Positions 35,100-44,846 of a DNA stretch of 64,000 bases are shown one piece after another. The stretch spans positions 7,025,001 to 7,089,000 of the forward strand of contig JASXTE010000008.1 of the NCBI GenBank assembly GCA_030280995.1. Reading direction: 5' to 3'. The notes under the pieces were generated by a model. It searched no databases. It worked only from the letters and a program-made list of their open reading frames with translations, and was not told where the DNA came from. Each line of letters starts with the position of its first letter. Positions within the stretch are counted from its first letter, which is position 1. Position numbers and translations under genes: made by a program. This stretch comes from Hemileia vastatrix (taxonomy: Eukaryota > Basidiomycota > Pucciniomycetes > Pucciniales > Zaghouaniaceae).

Positions 35100-36112
35100 G
35101 TAATTTGGTTGATAGTCACTTGGGTATGTTTTCTAATAAATCTTCTTCTGCAGGTAATATTATTGAATATGGTGAAAGAACAGTTAAACCTGTTAAAAGA
35201 CAGCTTCCTGTAACTAGTAGCCCTATTGATGTAATTAGCAAATTGTCATTTGATGAACCTTTACATTTAACTTCTACATCTTTAATTAATCCTTCTCTTG
35301 CAATTAAAAATGATTCTGTTCCCCCTGAAATCTATACCTTAATTGAAAAAACTTCTGAGGAAATATTGAAAGATACCCTTGATTTTAATATTGTGAAAGA
35401 CAAACATGTGAGAGATGTGTTAATCCATGAAAATGATGGATTAAATAATTTACACTTGAAATGTAAAGTAAGTTCTTCTGTACAAGATACAGCTTATTTA
35501 AAAATCAAAGAAATCTTGAAGATTGTTCTTAGTCAAGAAAAACAAATAAGAAGTGACCATAGAGCTAACTCAGATAGAAATATCAGTCTACATAAGAGCT
35601 TGAGTGAATTGAAACCCCTTATTGAGGAAAATTATTCATTCAAGAATGAAATAAAATCTCTGCAAAATGAGTTTAAGAAGCTAAAAAATGATTTCCATGC
35701 ACTAAGTACCAAACACTCAGTTTCTGAGGACAGAAATGTTCTATCTCTTGCAAAAGTAAATGACCAGATGTCTGAAACTCCAAGAATAAGAAACTATGTG
35801 TCTGACCTACAGGAAAAGTTCTCAACCTTAACCATCAATAATGAATTAAATGAGATTTCTGCAAATAAGCTGCATAAAAATAAAGGGAAAAAACCTGAAC
35901 AAAGTTCATCCTTTCTTCCTCATATTTCAACCATTAAACAAACTGACAATGAGTCTGTAAAATCTTTTGCTACTAGCAAAAAATCTTGTGATGGTCATGC
36001 ACCAGCTGTTTCTGTAAATAATGAAATTTCTGAACACCTGGCTAAACTTCAGGAATTATTACTAATGAATAATTCAAAGCAAAAAGATTACCAAATTCTC
36101 TTAGGGATTTGA
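34418..36112 (+). pseudogene. B1 Gag, main frame, capsid deleted
   Basis: The frame is open from the ATG through the unspliced intron for 564 codons. After a Ser/Lys-rich head (overlapping the accessory ORF) come the conserved helical domain (PPEIYTLIEKTSEEIL), a coiled coil (LKSLQNEFKKL type) and the linker before the capsid. At about 36080 the sequence jumps from NSKQK to the RDLIVARTEH region. By comparison with B2 (deleted counterpart about 48619-49045) some 427 bp are missing. That removes most of the capsid and shifts the frame, so the protein ends at 36112 and Pol is out of frame. Confidence 0.85.
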
Positions 36113-39100
36113 TTGTTGCTAGAACTGAGCATGTAAGGGAAAATTCTTCTTTCATTAATATCTGTAATGAAGTACTACTCAACCATAGATATGAACCAAA
36201 GAATTACCTTAGTAAATCTTATAATGATCAGAATAAACCTTCTATAAAGCTCCCAGAAAAATCTGGTAAACCCTCTGCCCCAGTTGCACCTAAAAAATAT
36301 GCAACAAATACTTGTTATAAATGTAACAAACCGTGGCAGAAGGGTCATGTTTGTGACAAGAAAATTCATCTTGTTGAACAAAATGAAGACACTGATGAAA
36401 TTGAACTTGATGTCTATAATTCTTCCAGTGACTGTGAAAGTAATATCTCCTATGACAATGAATCTGTTAAAGATGTTTTAATGTTGGAACATGATGTCCA
36501 TTATTTAAATAATATATCTGAAGATTGTGTATTGAATTTATCTTCAGTAGAAAATGCTGAGATAATTAAAGATATTACTAACAATTCTATTCCTATATCC
36601 CCTTTAAAGGCACCTGTTATCATTAATGGTAAAAATGTTGATGTAGTTCTTGATTCTGGTGCTGGAGGAAGTGTAGTATCTGAAAAAGCTTTGGCTTCAG
36701 TGTATAAGGAATATTTGAGTAAATTATTGCCTATAACTTCTGAAAAATGGAGAGGGTATGGTTCTACCTTATTTCCTATTGGCAAATACAAAACCTCTGT
36801 ATTCTTCAAATATAATGGTGGTTTTGTCAGAGCTATTTGTGAGTTTGTTTTCATGAAAAATGATAATTTGAGCAATTGGTTTATTATGGGAAATGATATT
36901 TTAACCATGTTTGGTGTGAAACTGGATCCAGCAAATAATTGCTTTACTTTAGGAATGAATGGGAAAAGAAAATTCAAAATTTCTTCTCCTAGACCTTCTG
37001 GGCATTTGTTGAAATCTTGTAACTCACTGACCCAATGTAAAGGTAGAACAACAACTGAAATGGATGATTTATTACATGAAATAAATACCGCTTCTTTTGG
37101 TGATCAGTTGACTAGTGAACAAAAGGATTCTATTGTTGCCTCTATTACCTCTTTCCCTATGGCTTTTGCTCATGGTTCTCATGTCTTGGGAATTGTTCAG
37201 GAAGAGATGAAAATTACCTTATCCTGTAATTTGAGTGATATTCCTCCTTCCCTTAAGAAAAAACCATATCCTGCTTCTCCATCAAAAAGAAAAGATATTG
37301 AAGATAATATTGAAACATTATTGAAAATGAATATCATTGAGAAAGTGGATGTCACCCCCAAATATTGTGTCATCTCCCCAGTCTTGATTTCATATGAAAA
37401 AGATAAAGCTAGATTATGTGGAGATTATAGAGCTTTAAATACTTATACTGTTGATGATATTTATCCTTTACCCAGAATTAATTCAATACATGCTACCTTG
37501 CAAGGTGCAAAATTTATTAGTTGTCTGGATGGTAATAAAGGTTATCATCAAGTTCCAGTTGAAAAAAATTATCAAAATTTTTTGCTAATTGCTACTCATA
37601 TGGGAATATATAAGTATGTTAGAATGCCATTTGGCCCTAAAAATGCTCCTTCAGTTTTCCAGAAAGTTATGGATAACACTTTCCATCAAGAAATTATTGA
37701 AGGTTGGCTCATGGTTTATATTGATGATATTATTGTTTTTTCTAAAACTTTTGATGAACATATGATTCACTTGAATAGAGTTTTCCAAAAAATGGATGAA
37801 ATCAATATGACCTTATCCTTAAAAAAGTGTAAATTTGGTTTTCAATCTTTGAAATTCCTTGGCCATGTTGTGTCAGGCTTACAAATTTGTGTAGACCATA
37901 ATAAAGTTGCTGCCATTCAAAATGTGAAAGCACCAACTTCTGTAAGAGAAATCCAAAGTTTTTTGGGTATGTGTGGCTATTATAGACAATATATTAAAAA
38001 TTATCAGGTCATAGCCTTGCCTCTTACAAAACTAACCAGAAAAGATGTTGCTTTTCTCTGGAATAATGACTGTCAGAAAGCTTTTAATACATTGAAAAGT
38101 TGCTTAATGACAGCCCCTATATTGGCTCTTCCAGATTTTAACAAGCCATTTGTACTTTATACAGATGCTAGCTTTATTGGTCTGGGTGCTGCCCTTCACC
38201 AAAAGCAAATTATTAATGATAAATCCTCAGAGGTTGTAATTTGTTATATTTCAAGAACCTTAAGAAATAGTGAATTGAAATATGGTGCCACTCAATTGGA
38301 GTTCTTAGCAGTTGTTTGCGCTCTTGAGAAACTTCATTACTACTTGGATGACCAAAAATTTGAGTTGGTAACTGACTGTAGTGCTGTGAAATCTCTCTTA
38401 AACCTCAAAACACCTAACAGACATATGTTCAGGTGGCAACTTGCTGTTCAGGAATACAGAGGAAGGATGACTATTATCCATAGAGCTGGAAATGTTCACT
38501 CCAATGTTGATATGCTCTCCAGATTGCCTCTGCCAAATAATGACTCCAATCCTGCTTATGTTCCTGAAGATGATACTGTTCATATACATGGTATATTTAT
38601 AGTTGATATGGAAGAAGAGTTATTACAGTTAATACTGGATTCATATGATAAAGATTCTGACTTAAATAAATTAGTTACTATTTTGAATGATCCTAAGAAT
38701 GCTTCAATTCAAGCATTAATAAAAACTCTTCCTGCAAAGTACCAAAATGCTTTAAATAAAGGAAAGTTTTCTAATGAAGATGGTTATATATATTATAGAA
38801 GGAAGCTTACCAATGTAATTGTTATTCCTCCTTCAATGAAAGAAACTATCCTCAAACTTTGTCATGATGACATATTAGCTGGACATTTTGATCTTGAAAA
38901 AACATTGATTAGAATCAAAAACACTGCATGGTGGGCTAATATGTCTGAAGACACAAAATTATATGTTGAATCTTGTGATTCCTGCCAAAAATCTAAAAGG
39001 TTAACAGGTAAGAGAGCAGGGTTATTACAACATATTGAAGCACCTAGTGCTCCCTGGCAAATCATTAATATGGATTTTGTCACTGGTCTTCCAGTTGCAG

Positions 39101-40158
39101 GTAAAGACAGCTTTAACTCTTGTTGGGTAATAGTTGATAGATTCACAAAAATGTGCAAATTTATTCCAACCCACAAAGATGTATCCACCAAAGAATTAGC
39201 TTTCTTATGGTGGTCTTACATGTTTACTATTATTGGTTTTCCAAAAGCCATTATCTCTGATAGGGATCCTAAATTTACTTCTGAGTTTTGGACCTCTTTG
39301 ATGGATATTTGTGGCTGTGAGTTAAAATTGTCTACAGCTCACCATCCTCAGACTGATGGTCTAGCTGAAAGAAAGATTCAAACTCTGGAAGATATGATTA
39401 GAAGTTATTGTGCCTTTGGTTTAGAATATAAAGACAATGACAGATTTACTCATGATTGGGTCACTCTTTTGCCTGGTCTTGAATTTGCATATAATAGCAC
39501 TGTTCATTCTGTCACTGAGAAAAAGCCTTTTGAGCTTTGGTTAGGTTATGTCCCAAACACTCCTGCTCAGATTCTCAATAATAAATTACCTAAGTTGGAA
39601 CTACACCCTGGTGTAAAATCTTTTATGCAAATGCAACAGCTATGCAGAAAACATGCTCAGAGTTGTATTGATAAAGCATTTGAATATGAAAAGAAAAGAT
39701 GGGATAAATCCCATAAAGAATACACATTTAACAAGGGTGATGAAGTGTTGATCTCTACTGTCCATTTCAATTTACAAGGTAACCACAAATTAAAAGATCC
39801 TTTTGTAGGACCATTTGTTGTTAAAAGAATGGTTGGTGATAATGCAGTAGAAGTTGTATTGTATTCTCCATATGATAGGAAACATCCTGTCTTTCCCATT
39901 TCTTTGCTTAAACCTTATACTTCCAACAGTGACTTATTTCCAAAAAGAAGAGGAAGACCTAAGAAGAACCCTCAGGAAGTCACAGAAACAGCAGAAATTG
40001 ATAAAATTCTCAATGATAGAATTATCACTTCTGAAAGAGGTACTGAATATTTATTGAGATATAAGAACAAATCATCTGAACATGATGCATGGATACCTGG
40101 CAAGGAAATTTCAAATCTGCCTGCTCTGTTGAAAATATACAAAAAGAAAAAATCTTAG
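36109..40158 (+). CDS. B1 Gag C-terminus and Pol (intact frame)
   Basis: This frame of about 1349 codons is open to a TAG at 40158. Residues are counted from 36109; the true start is upstream and lost. Zinc knuckle C69, C72, H80, C82; protease D182 in DSGAGG; RT with YIDD at 537-540; RNase H with YTDAS (D686); integrase H919, H926, C956, C959 and catalytic D989, D1051, E1087 (35 residues between the last two). Then a GPY/F-like segment (DPFVGPFVVKRM), AT-hook-like KRRGRPKK at 1279-1286 and a chromodomain-like module at about 1293-1332. All catalytic residues are present. Because of the gag deletion the copy would need capsid supplied by another element. Confidence 0.93.
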   Translation: MIVARTEHVRENSSFINICNEVLLNHRYEPKNYLSKSYNDQNKPSIKLPEKSGKPSAPVAPKKYATNTCYKCNKPWQKGHVCDKKIHLVEQNEDTDEIELDVYNSSSDCESNISYDNESVKDVLMLEHDVHYLNNISEDCVLNLSSVENAEIIKDITNNSIPISPLKAPVIINGKNVDVVLDSGAGGSVVSEKALASVYKEYLSKLLPITSEKWRGYGSTLFPIGKYKTSVFFKYNGGFVRAICEFVFMKNDNLSNWFIMGNDILTMFGVKLDPANNCFTLGMNGKRKFKISSPRPSGHLLKSCNSLTQCKGRTTTEMDDLLHEINTASFGDQLTSEQKDSIVASITSFPMAFAHGSHVLGIVQEEMKITLSCNLSDIPPSLKKKPYPASPSKRKDIEDNIETLLKMNIIEKVDVTPKYCVISPVLISYEKDKARLCGDYRALNTYTVDDIYPLPRINSIHATLQGAKFISCLDGNKGYHQVPVEKNYQNFLLIATHMGIYKYVRMPFGPKNAPSVFQKVMDNTFHQEIIEGWLMVYIDDIIVFSKTFDEHMIHLNRVFQKMDEINMTLSLKKCKFGFQSLKFLGHVVSGLQICVDHNKVAAIQNVKAPTSVREIQSFLGMCGYYRQYIKNYQVIALPLTKLTRKDVAFLWNNDCQKAFNTLKSCLMTAPILALPDFNKPFVLYTDASFIGLGAALHQKQIINDKSSEVVICYISRTLRNSELKYGATQLEFLAVVCALEKLHYYLDDQKFELVTDCSAVKSLLNLKTPNRHMFRWQLAVQEYRGRMTIIHRAGNVHSNVDMLSRLPLPNNDSNPAYVPEDDTVHIHGIFIVDMEEELLQLILDSYDKDSDLNKLVTILNDPKNASIQALIKTLPAKYQNALNKGKFSNEDGYIYYRRKLTNVIVIPPSMKETILKLCHDDILAGHFDLEKTLIRIKNTAWWANMSEDTKLYVESCDSCQKSKRLTGKRAGLLQHIEAPSAPWQIINMDFVTGLPVAGKDSFNSCWVIVDRFTKMCKFIPTHKDVSTKELAFLWWSYMFTIIGFPKAIISDRDPKFTSEFWTSLMDICGCELKLSTAHHPQTDGLAERKIQTLEDMIRSYCAFGLEYKDNDRFTHDWVTLLPGLEFAYNSTVHSVTEKKPFELWLGYVPNTPAQILNNKLPKLELHPGVKSFMQMQQLCRKHAQSCIDKAFEYEKKRWDKSHKEYTFNKGDEVLISTVHFNLQGNHKLKDPFVGPFVVKRMVGDNAVEVVLYSPYDRKHPVFPISLLKPYTSNSDLFPKRRGRPKKNPQEVTETAEIDKILNDRIITSERGTEYLLRYKNKSSEHDAWIPGKEISNLPALLKIYKKKKS

Positions 40159-40180
40159 CATTTTTTTTATTGTTTTTTTT

Positions 40181-40192
40181 AGAGTGAGGGAG
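40181..40192 (+). other. B1 polypurine tract
   Basis: AGAGTGAGGGAG directly before the 3' LTR, preceded by a T-rich run. Confidence 0.85.
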
Positions 40193-41330
40193 TATCAGCC
40201 AGGCTATTCCAGGAGTCCAGTAAATGATATATAAATTATAAAACCTTAAAGAGTGGGTAAGAATTGTATTTAATGAATATAACTTAATATTTTATTGAAT
40301 AATGAAATTATATAAGTATTTTATTATATACAAGTGTTACATTAAATTTATTGGTTATATATATTTTTATATACAGTTAAATTGAGCATAATATAATATA
40401 TTCTACAAATAATGTCGCATTTTTATGTATTTAATAATTATAAATTTATATTTAATTAATTGAAAAACATATATTTTAATTATAAGTGTAAAATTGATTT
40501 ATAATATATTTAAATTAATTACTTAAATTTATATATTAAATAATACCTCTCATATGATACTAAACAATAATTAATGACGCTTCTTTTGACCCTTAATTGT
40601 GTTAGAAAAAACAAATAAATTAATTTGGACTAAATTGAGATTAATTGCATGTTTTGTTGCGTCAAATTATTTTTTGTTTCACTTAAAATGTCCTTTAATC
40701 AGACTGTACCATCTGTTTGGAATTATTTTTCTCATAGTTCCTATGTTCCAATCTTGTTTAGTTATTCACTATTTTTCACTTACTGATTTGGGAATTAATG
40801 ACGGGAAAATTGGATTCTTAATTGGGGTTTTAATTAATTGTTTCATGTTTTTCTCTATATTGTTATGTTTCATTTACTCTTTTGATATATTTGTTTTACT
40901 TCATTCTAATCATTGTATTTACAAAGATAGTAGCGCTTCAGAGGACCCATTGCCTATAAAAGGGCCTTGGATAATCCCCTGTAGCCTCATCACTTATTAC
41001 ACACTCAACAAATTAAATAACCAATTTATTACGTTTATATTTTTTTTATTAGTAATACAAATCTAATTTAAATTCTATACAACAAATCAAAGGTTGCTTT
41101 AAGTCTGATAGTAATTAAAATTGTTTGCCGCGCAGAACCCTTACATTTAATAATACTATTGTTAATAAAATCTAAGTTTTTGTCACCTCTCAAAGTTGCT
41201 CACCGTTGTTTCCCTCTCAAATAAATTAAATATATATTCTTTGGTTTATTTCTTTGTTTTCCCTTGTCCTCCTCCTTCTCTCCTCCTTTTTCTCCTATTT
41301 TTCTTACCTCTTCTAGACAACTGACCGACA
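40193..41330 (+). repeat. B1 3' LTR
   Basis: The 1138-bp LTR is the same length as the 5' copy and nearly identical to it. It ends GACAACTGACCGACA and is followed by the ACCTG duplication. Confidence 0.95.
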
Positions 41331-43984
41331 ACCTGTGTAAAGTATTCCAGAAAATGGATGAAATAAATATGACACTTGCTTTGAAGAAATGTAAATTTGG
41401 TTTCCATTCTTTAAAAATTCTTGGTCATGTTGTTTCAGGCTTACAGATATGTGTTGACCAGAACAAAGTGGCAGCCATACAACAGGTGAAAGCTCCTACA
41501 ACAGTGAGAGAGCTCCAAAGTTTTTTGGGAATGTGTGGATACTATAGACAGTATATTAAAAATTACCAAGTAATAGCTTTACCCCTTACCCAATTAACTA
41601 GAAAGGATGTTGCTTTTGTCTGGAATAGTGAAAGACAAAGAGCCTTTGACACTATGAAACACTGTTTGATGTCAGCACCAATTCTTGCTTTACCTGACTT
41701 TGATCAACCATTTGTTTTGTACACTGATTCCAGTTTCATTGGTCTTGGTGCTTCCCTCCATCAAAAACAAGTGATAAATGATAAAGTTTCAGAAGTAGTA
41801 TTTTGTTATATTTCAAGAACCTTGAGAAATAGTGAATTGAAATATGGTGCTACTCAATTAGAGTGTTTAGCTGTAGTATGTGCTCTAGAAAAGCTTCATT
41901 ATTACCTAGATGACCAGAAATTTGAACTTGTCACTGACTGCAGTGCAGTTAAATCCCTTTTAAACTTGAAAATACCTAATAGACATATGTTTAGATGGCA
42001 GCTGGCTGTTCAAGAGTACAGAGGGAGAATGAAAATTATTCACAGAGCGGGTATCGGTCACTCAAATGTGGATATGTTATCAAGGTTACCCTTACAAAAT
42101 GATGAAACTAATCCTGCTTATTATCCTGAGGATGAAATTATCCATATCCATGGGATATATGTGGTTGATATGGAGAAAGAGCTATTACAGCTTATTCTGG
42201 AATCATATGATAAGGACACTGACTTGAAAAAGTTATGCACCATATTAAATGATCCAAAGAATGCTTCAATACAAGCATTAATTAAAACCCTTCCACCAAA
42301 GTACCAAAAAGCTTAGGAAAAAGGAAAATTTTCAATTGATGAAGGATATCTATATTATAGAAGAAAGTTGAGTAATGTTATTGTTATTCCTCCTCCTATG
42401 AAAGAAATCATCTTGAAAATTTGTCATGATGACATATTAGCTGGACATTTTGATCTTGACAAAACAATGATCAGAATTAAGAACACTGCTTGGTGGGCTA
42501 ATATGTCTGAGGACACAAAATTATATGTTGAATCCTGTGATTTATGCCAAAAATCAAAAAGATTAACTGGTAAAAGAGCAATATTAATGCAACATATTGA
42601 GCCTCCTGATGCACCATGGCAAATAATAAACATGGATTTTGTAACAGGATTACCTATTGCTGGTAAAGAAAGTTATAACTCTTGTTGGGTTATTGTGGAC
42701 AGATTCACAAAAATGTGTAAATTTATCCCTACCCACAAGGATGTTTCCACTAAAGAATTAGCTTTCTTATGGTGGTCTCATATGTTTAATACTGCTGGTT
42801 TTCCTAAAGCCATAATCTCTGACAGAGACCCTAAATTTACTTCTGAATTTTGGATGTCTCTGATGGATGTTTGTGGTTGTGATCTGAAACTTTCTACTGC
42901 CCATCACCCTCAGACTGATGGTTTAGCTGAAAGAATGATTCTGACTTTAGAGGACATGATAAGAAGATATTGTGCCTTTGGCCTTGAGTATAAAGATAAT
43001 GACAGATTCACTACACAATATAGGGGGTGGACTTGCTAGCAAGTCCTCAACCTGAACTCAGATGGAACTCAGATGGAACTCAGACTGAACTCATACTGAA
43101 CCCATACTGAACTCTACTTGAACACCCACCTAAAACTGTTCTGCTGAGTGGTGTTCATCCCTGATTGTATGGTTCCTTTATCAATAGCTCAATGTGTGTT
43201 CAATCTATGGCGAGTTTGGGTCCAAGGTTGCGGACTTGCTAGCAAGTCCGCCCCCCATATTGTGTGGTGATTCACTCATGATTGGGTTACCTTACTTCCT
43301 GGGTTAGAATTTGCTTATAATAGCACTGTTCATTCTGTTACTCAAAGAAAGACTTTTGAGCTCTGGATTGGATATGCTCCTAATACTCCTGCCCAAATTC
43401 TCAATAACAAAATACCTAAATTGGATATACATCCTGGTGTAAAATCTTTTCTTCAAATGCAACAACTGTGTAGAAATCATGCTCAAAAATGTATTGAAAA
43501 ATCATTTGAATATGAGAAGAAAAGATGGGACAAATCCCATAAAGAATACAATTTTAAAAAGGGTGATGAAGTGTTGATTTCTACATTCCACTTCAACTTA
43601 CAAGGTAATAACAAATTTAAAGATCCTTTTGTTGGTCCTTTTGTTTTCAGAAGAATGATTGGAGATAATGCAGTTGAAGTTATTCTGTATTCCCCATATG
43701 ACAGAAAACATCCTGTTTTTCCAATATCTCTTTTGAAACCTTACACATCCAATAGTGATTTATTTCCAAAAAGAAGGGGTAGACCAAAGAAAACCCCAAA
43801 TGAAATCACTGAGACAGCAGAAATTGAAAAAATTTTAAATGAAAGAATAGTCACTGCTGAGAAAGGTACAGAATACATATTGAGATTCAACAATAAATCA
43901 TTTGAATATGATTCTTGGATACCTGGGAAGGAGATATCTAATCTTCCTACTCTACTAAAAAAGTATAATAAGAAAAAATCATAG
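41331..43984 (+). pseudogene. A2 Gag-Pol, part 2: RT end, RNase H, integrase, chromodomain-like tail
   Basis: It continues from 32587 with the end of RT (LGHVVSGLQICVD), RNase H (YTDSSFIGLG; the usual TDAS is TDSS) and integrase with HDDILAGH, CDLC, MDFVTGLP, SDRDPKFTSEFW and TDGLAERMILTLED. A TAG near 42314-42316 replaces a Leu codon (KA-stop-EKGKF). The MITE at 43010-43266 interrupts it after NDRF. The rest runs from 43267 through GPFVFRRMIGDNAVE, KRRGRPKKTP and SWIPGKEIS to a TAG at 43984. Without the MITE and one stop it would be nearly intact. Confidence 0.92.
43010..43266 (+). mobile_element. MITE-like element, copy 1, in A2 integrase
   Basis: This 257-bp insertion runs ACTACACAATATAGGGGG to CCCCCCATATTGTGTGGT, with the target repeat GATTC on both sides (43005-43009 and 43267-43271). 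The repeat extends to GATTCACT if the element is taken to start at 43013. Each end carries the perfect 18-bp palindrome GGACTTGCTAGCAAGTCC. From 43054 to 43130 there are seven 11-bp units (GAACTCAGATG-like). It has no coding capacity. It differs from the copy at 15564-15822 at only about five positions by eye. Confidence 0.9.
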
Positions 43985-44005
43985 CATTTTTTTTATTGTT
44001 TTTTT

Positions 44006-44017
44006 AGAGTGAGGGAG
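44006..44017 (+). other. A2 polypurine tract
   Basis: AGAGTGAGGGAG directly before the 3' LTR. Confidence 0.85.
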
Positions 44018-44846
44018 TGTCAGCCAGGCTACTAGACTTACCCAGTGAAATAATTAATTATTTACTGGATGAAGCCGCACCTTATCATTTTTAATTATTA
44101 TTTAATTATAATTTAGTTACATTAAAGTTAGTTATAATAAATAAACTAATTACAGAATGTTAAAATTAAAAAATTAATTAATTAAATAGATAATTAAAAT
44201 TAAAATTATAATTTTGTCCCTTATATTTTTCTCTAACACCGTGCTCATTTGACAGGTTGGGAAAAAATAATATTTTATATTAAAAAATAAATACAAAGAT
44301 AAAATAAGATTTAAATATTCAAATAATATTAAATATATACAAAAAAATCAAATTTCTTATTTAGGATTGACTTTTACAGTAAATATTAAAAATATTGATG
44401 TATTTCTGACATACTCTGTAAATACATCTTTTTGACGCCTTCTTTTTAGAATAACTTTATTATTTGAAATACTCTTTCTGGAATGTTCTTTTTCTCTCTC
44501 TTTTCCTACTGTTTTTAGAATTTGATTGCCGTGCTTTGTCTCTCCTTTGCCTATAAAAGGCCTCTCTATTTTGTTGTCTTTTAATCATTCTTTTTACCAA
44601 CTCATTTATAACTACAACTACAACAGTTAAAACTTATTTATTATATTTTATATCCTTAGTATTTACACCATAGGTAATTCTAATTCTATAACTTATATAA
44701 ATTATTAAAATCTACCTCTTATTTTGAGTAAATAAATCATACTTGATTGAGAAAAATACGTACCTAATCATTGAGAGTCAAATAACACCTTAAAATCTTC
44801 ATATAATACCGTACCAAAGTTTCTAGACCAAAAGTGAACCTTGACA
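44018..44846 (+). repeat. A2 3' LTR
   Basis: The 829-bp LTR contains about 22 extra bases near 44792-44813 (TTAAAATCTTCATATAATAC region) that the 5' LTR lacks. The rest is nearly identical. The CAACT duplication follows. Confidence 0.95.

Larger units (their letters stand above)
32588..41330 (+). mobile_element. Element B1: young, full-length B-type Ty3/Gypsy element inside A2
   Basis: Two 1138-bp LTRs (32588-33725 and 40193-41330) are flanked by ACCTG (32583-32587 and 41331-41335). The A2 RT reading continues across the flanks. I count roughly ten LTR differences by eye (about 1 per cent). Pol is one intact frame, but gag has a deletion of about 427 bp. The 3' LTR starts TATCAGCC where the 5' LTR has TGTCAGCC. 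Confidence 0.96.
26999..44846 (+). mobile_element. Element A2: full-length, young A-type Ty3/Gypsy element, hosting B1 and a MITE
   Basis: LTRs at 26999-27805 and 44018-44846 are flanked by CAACT (26994-26998 and 44847-44851). The LTRs differ at roughly 1 per cent by eye plus a 22-bp length difference. Only one frameshift and two stops are seen in gag-pol apart from the two nested insertions (B1 at 32588-41330 and the MITE at 43010-43266), so this is the best-preserved A-type copy here. Confidence 0.95.
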
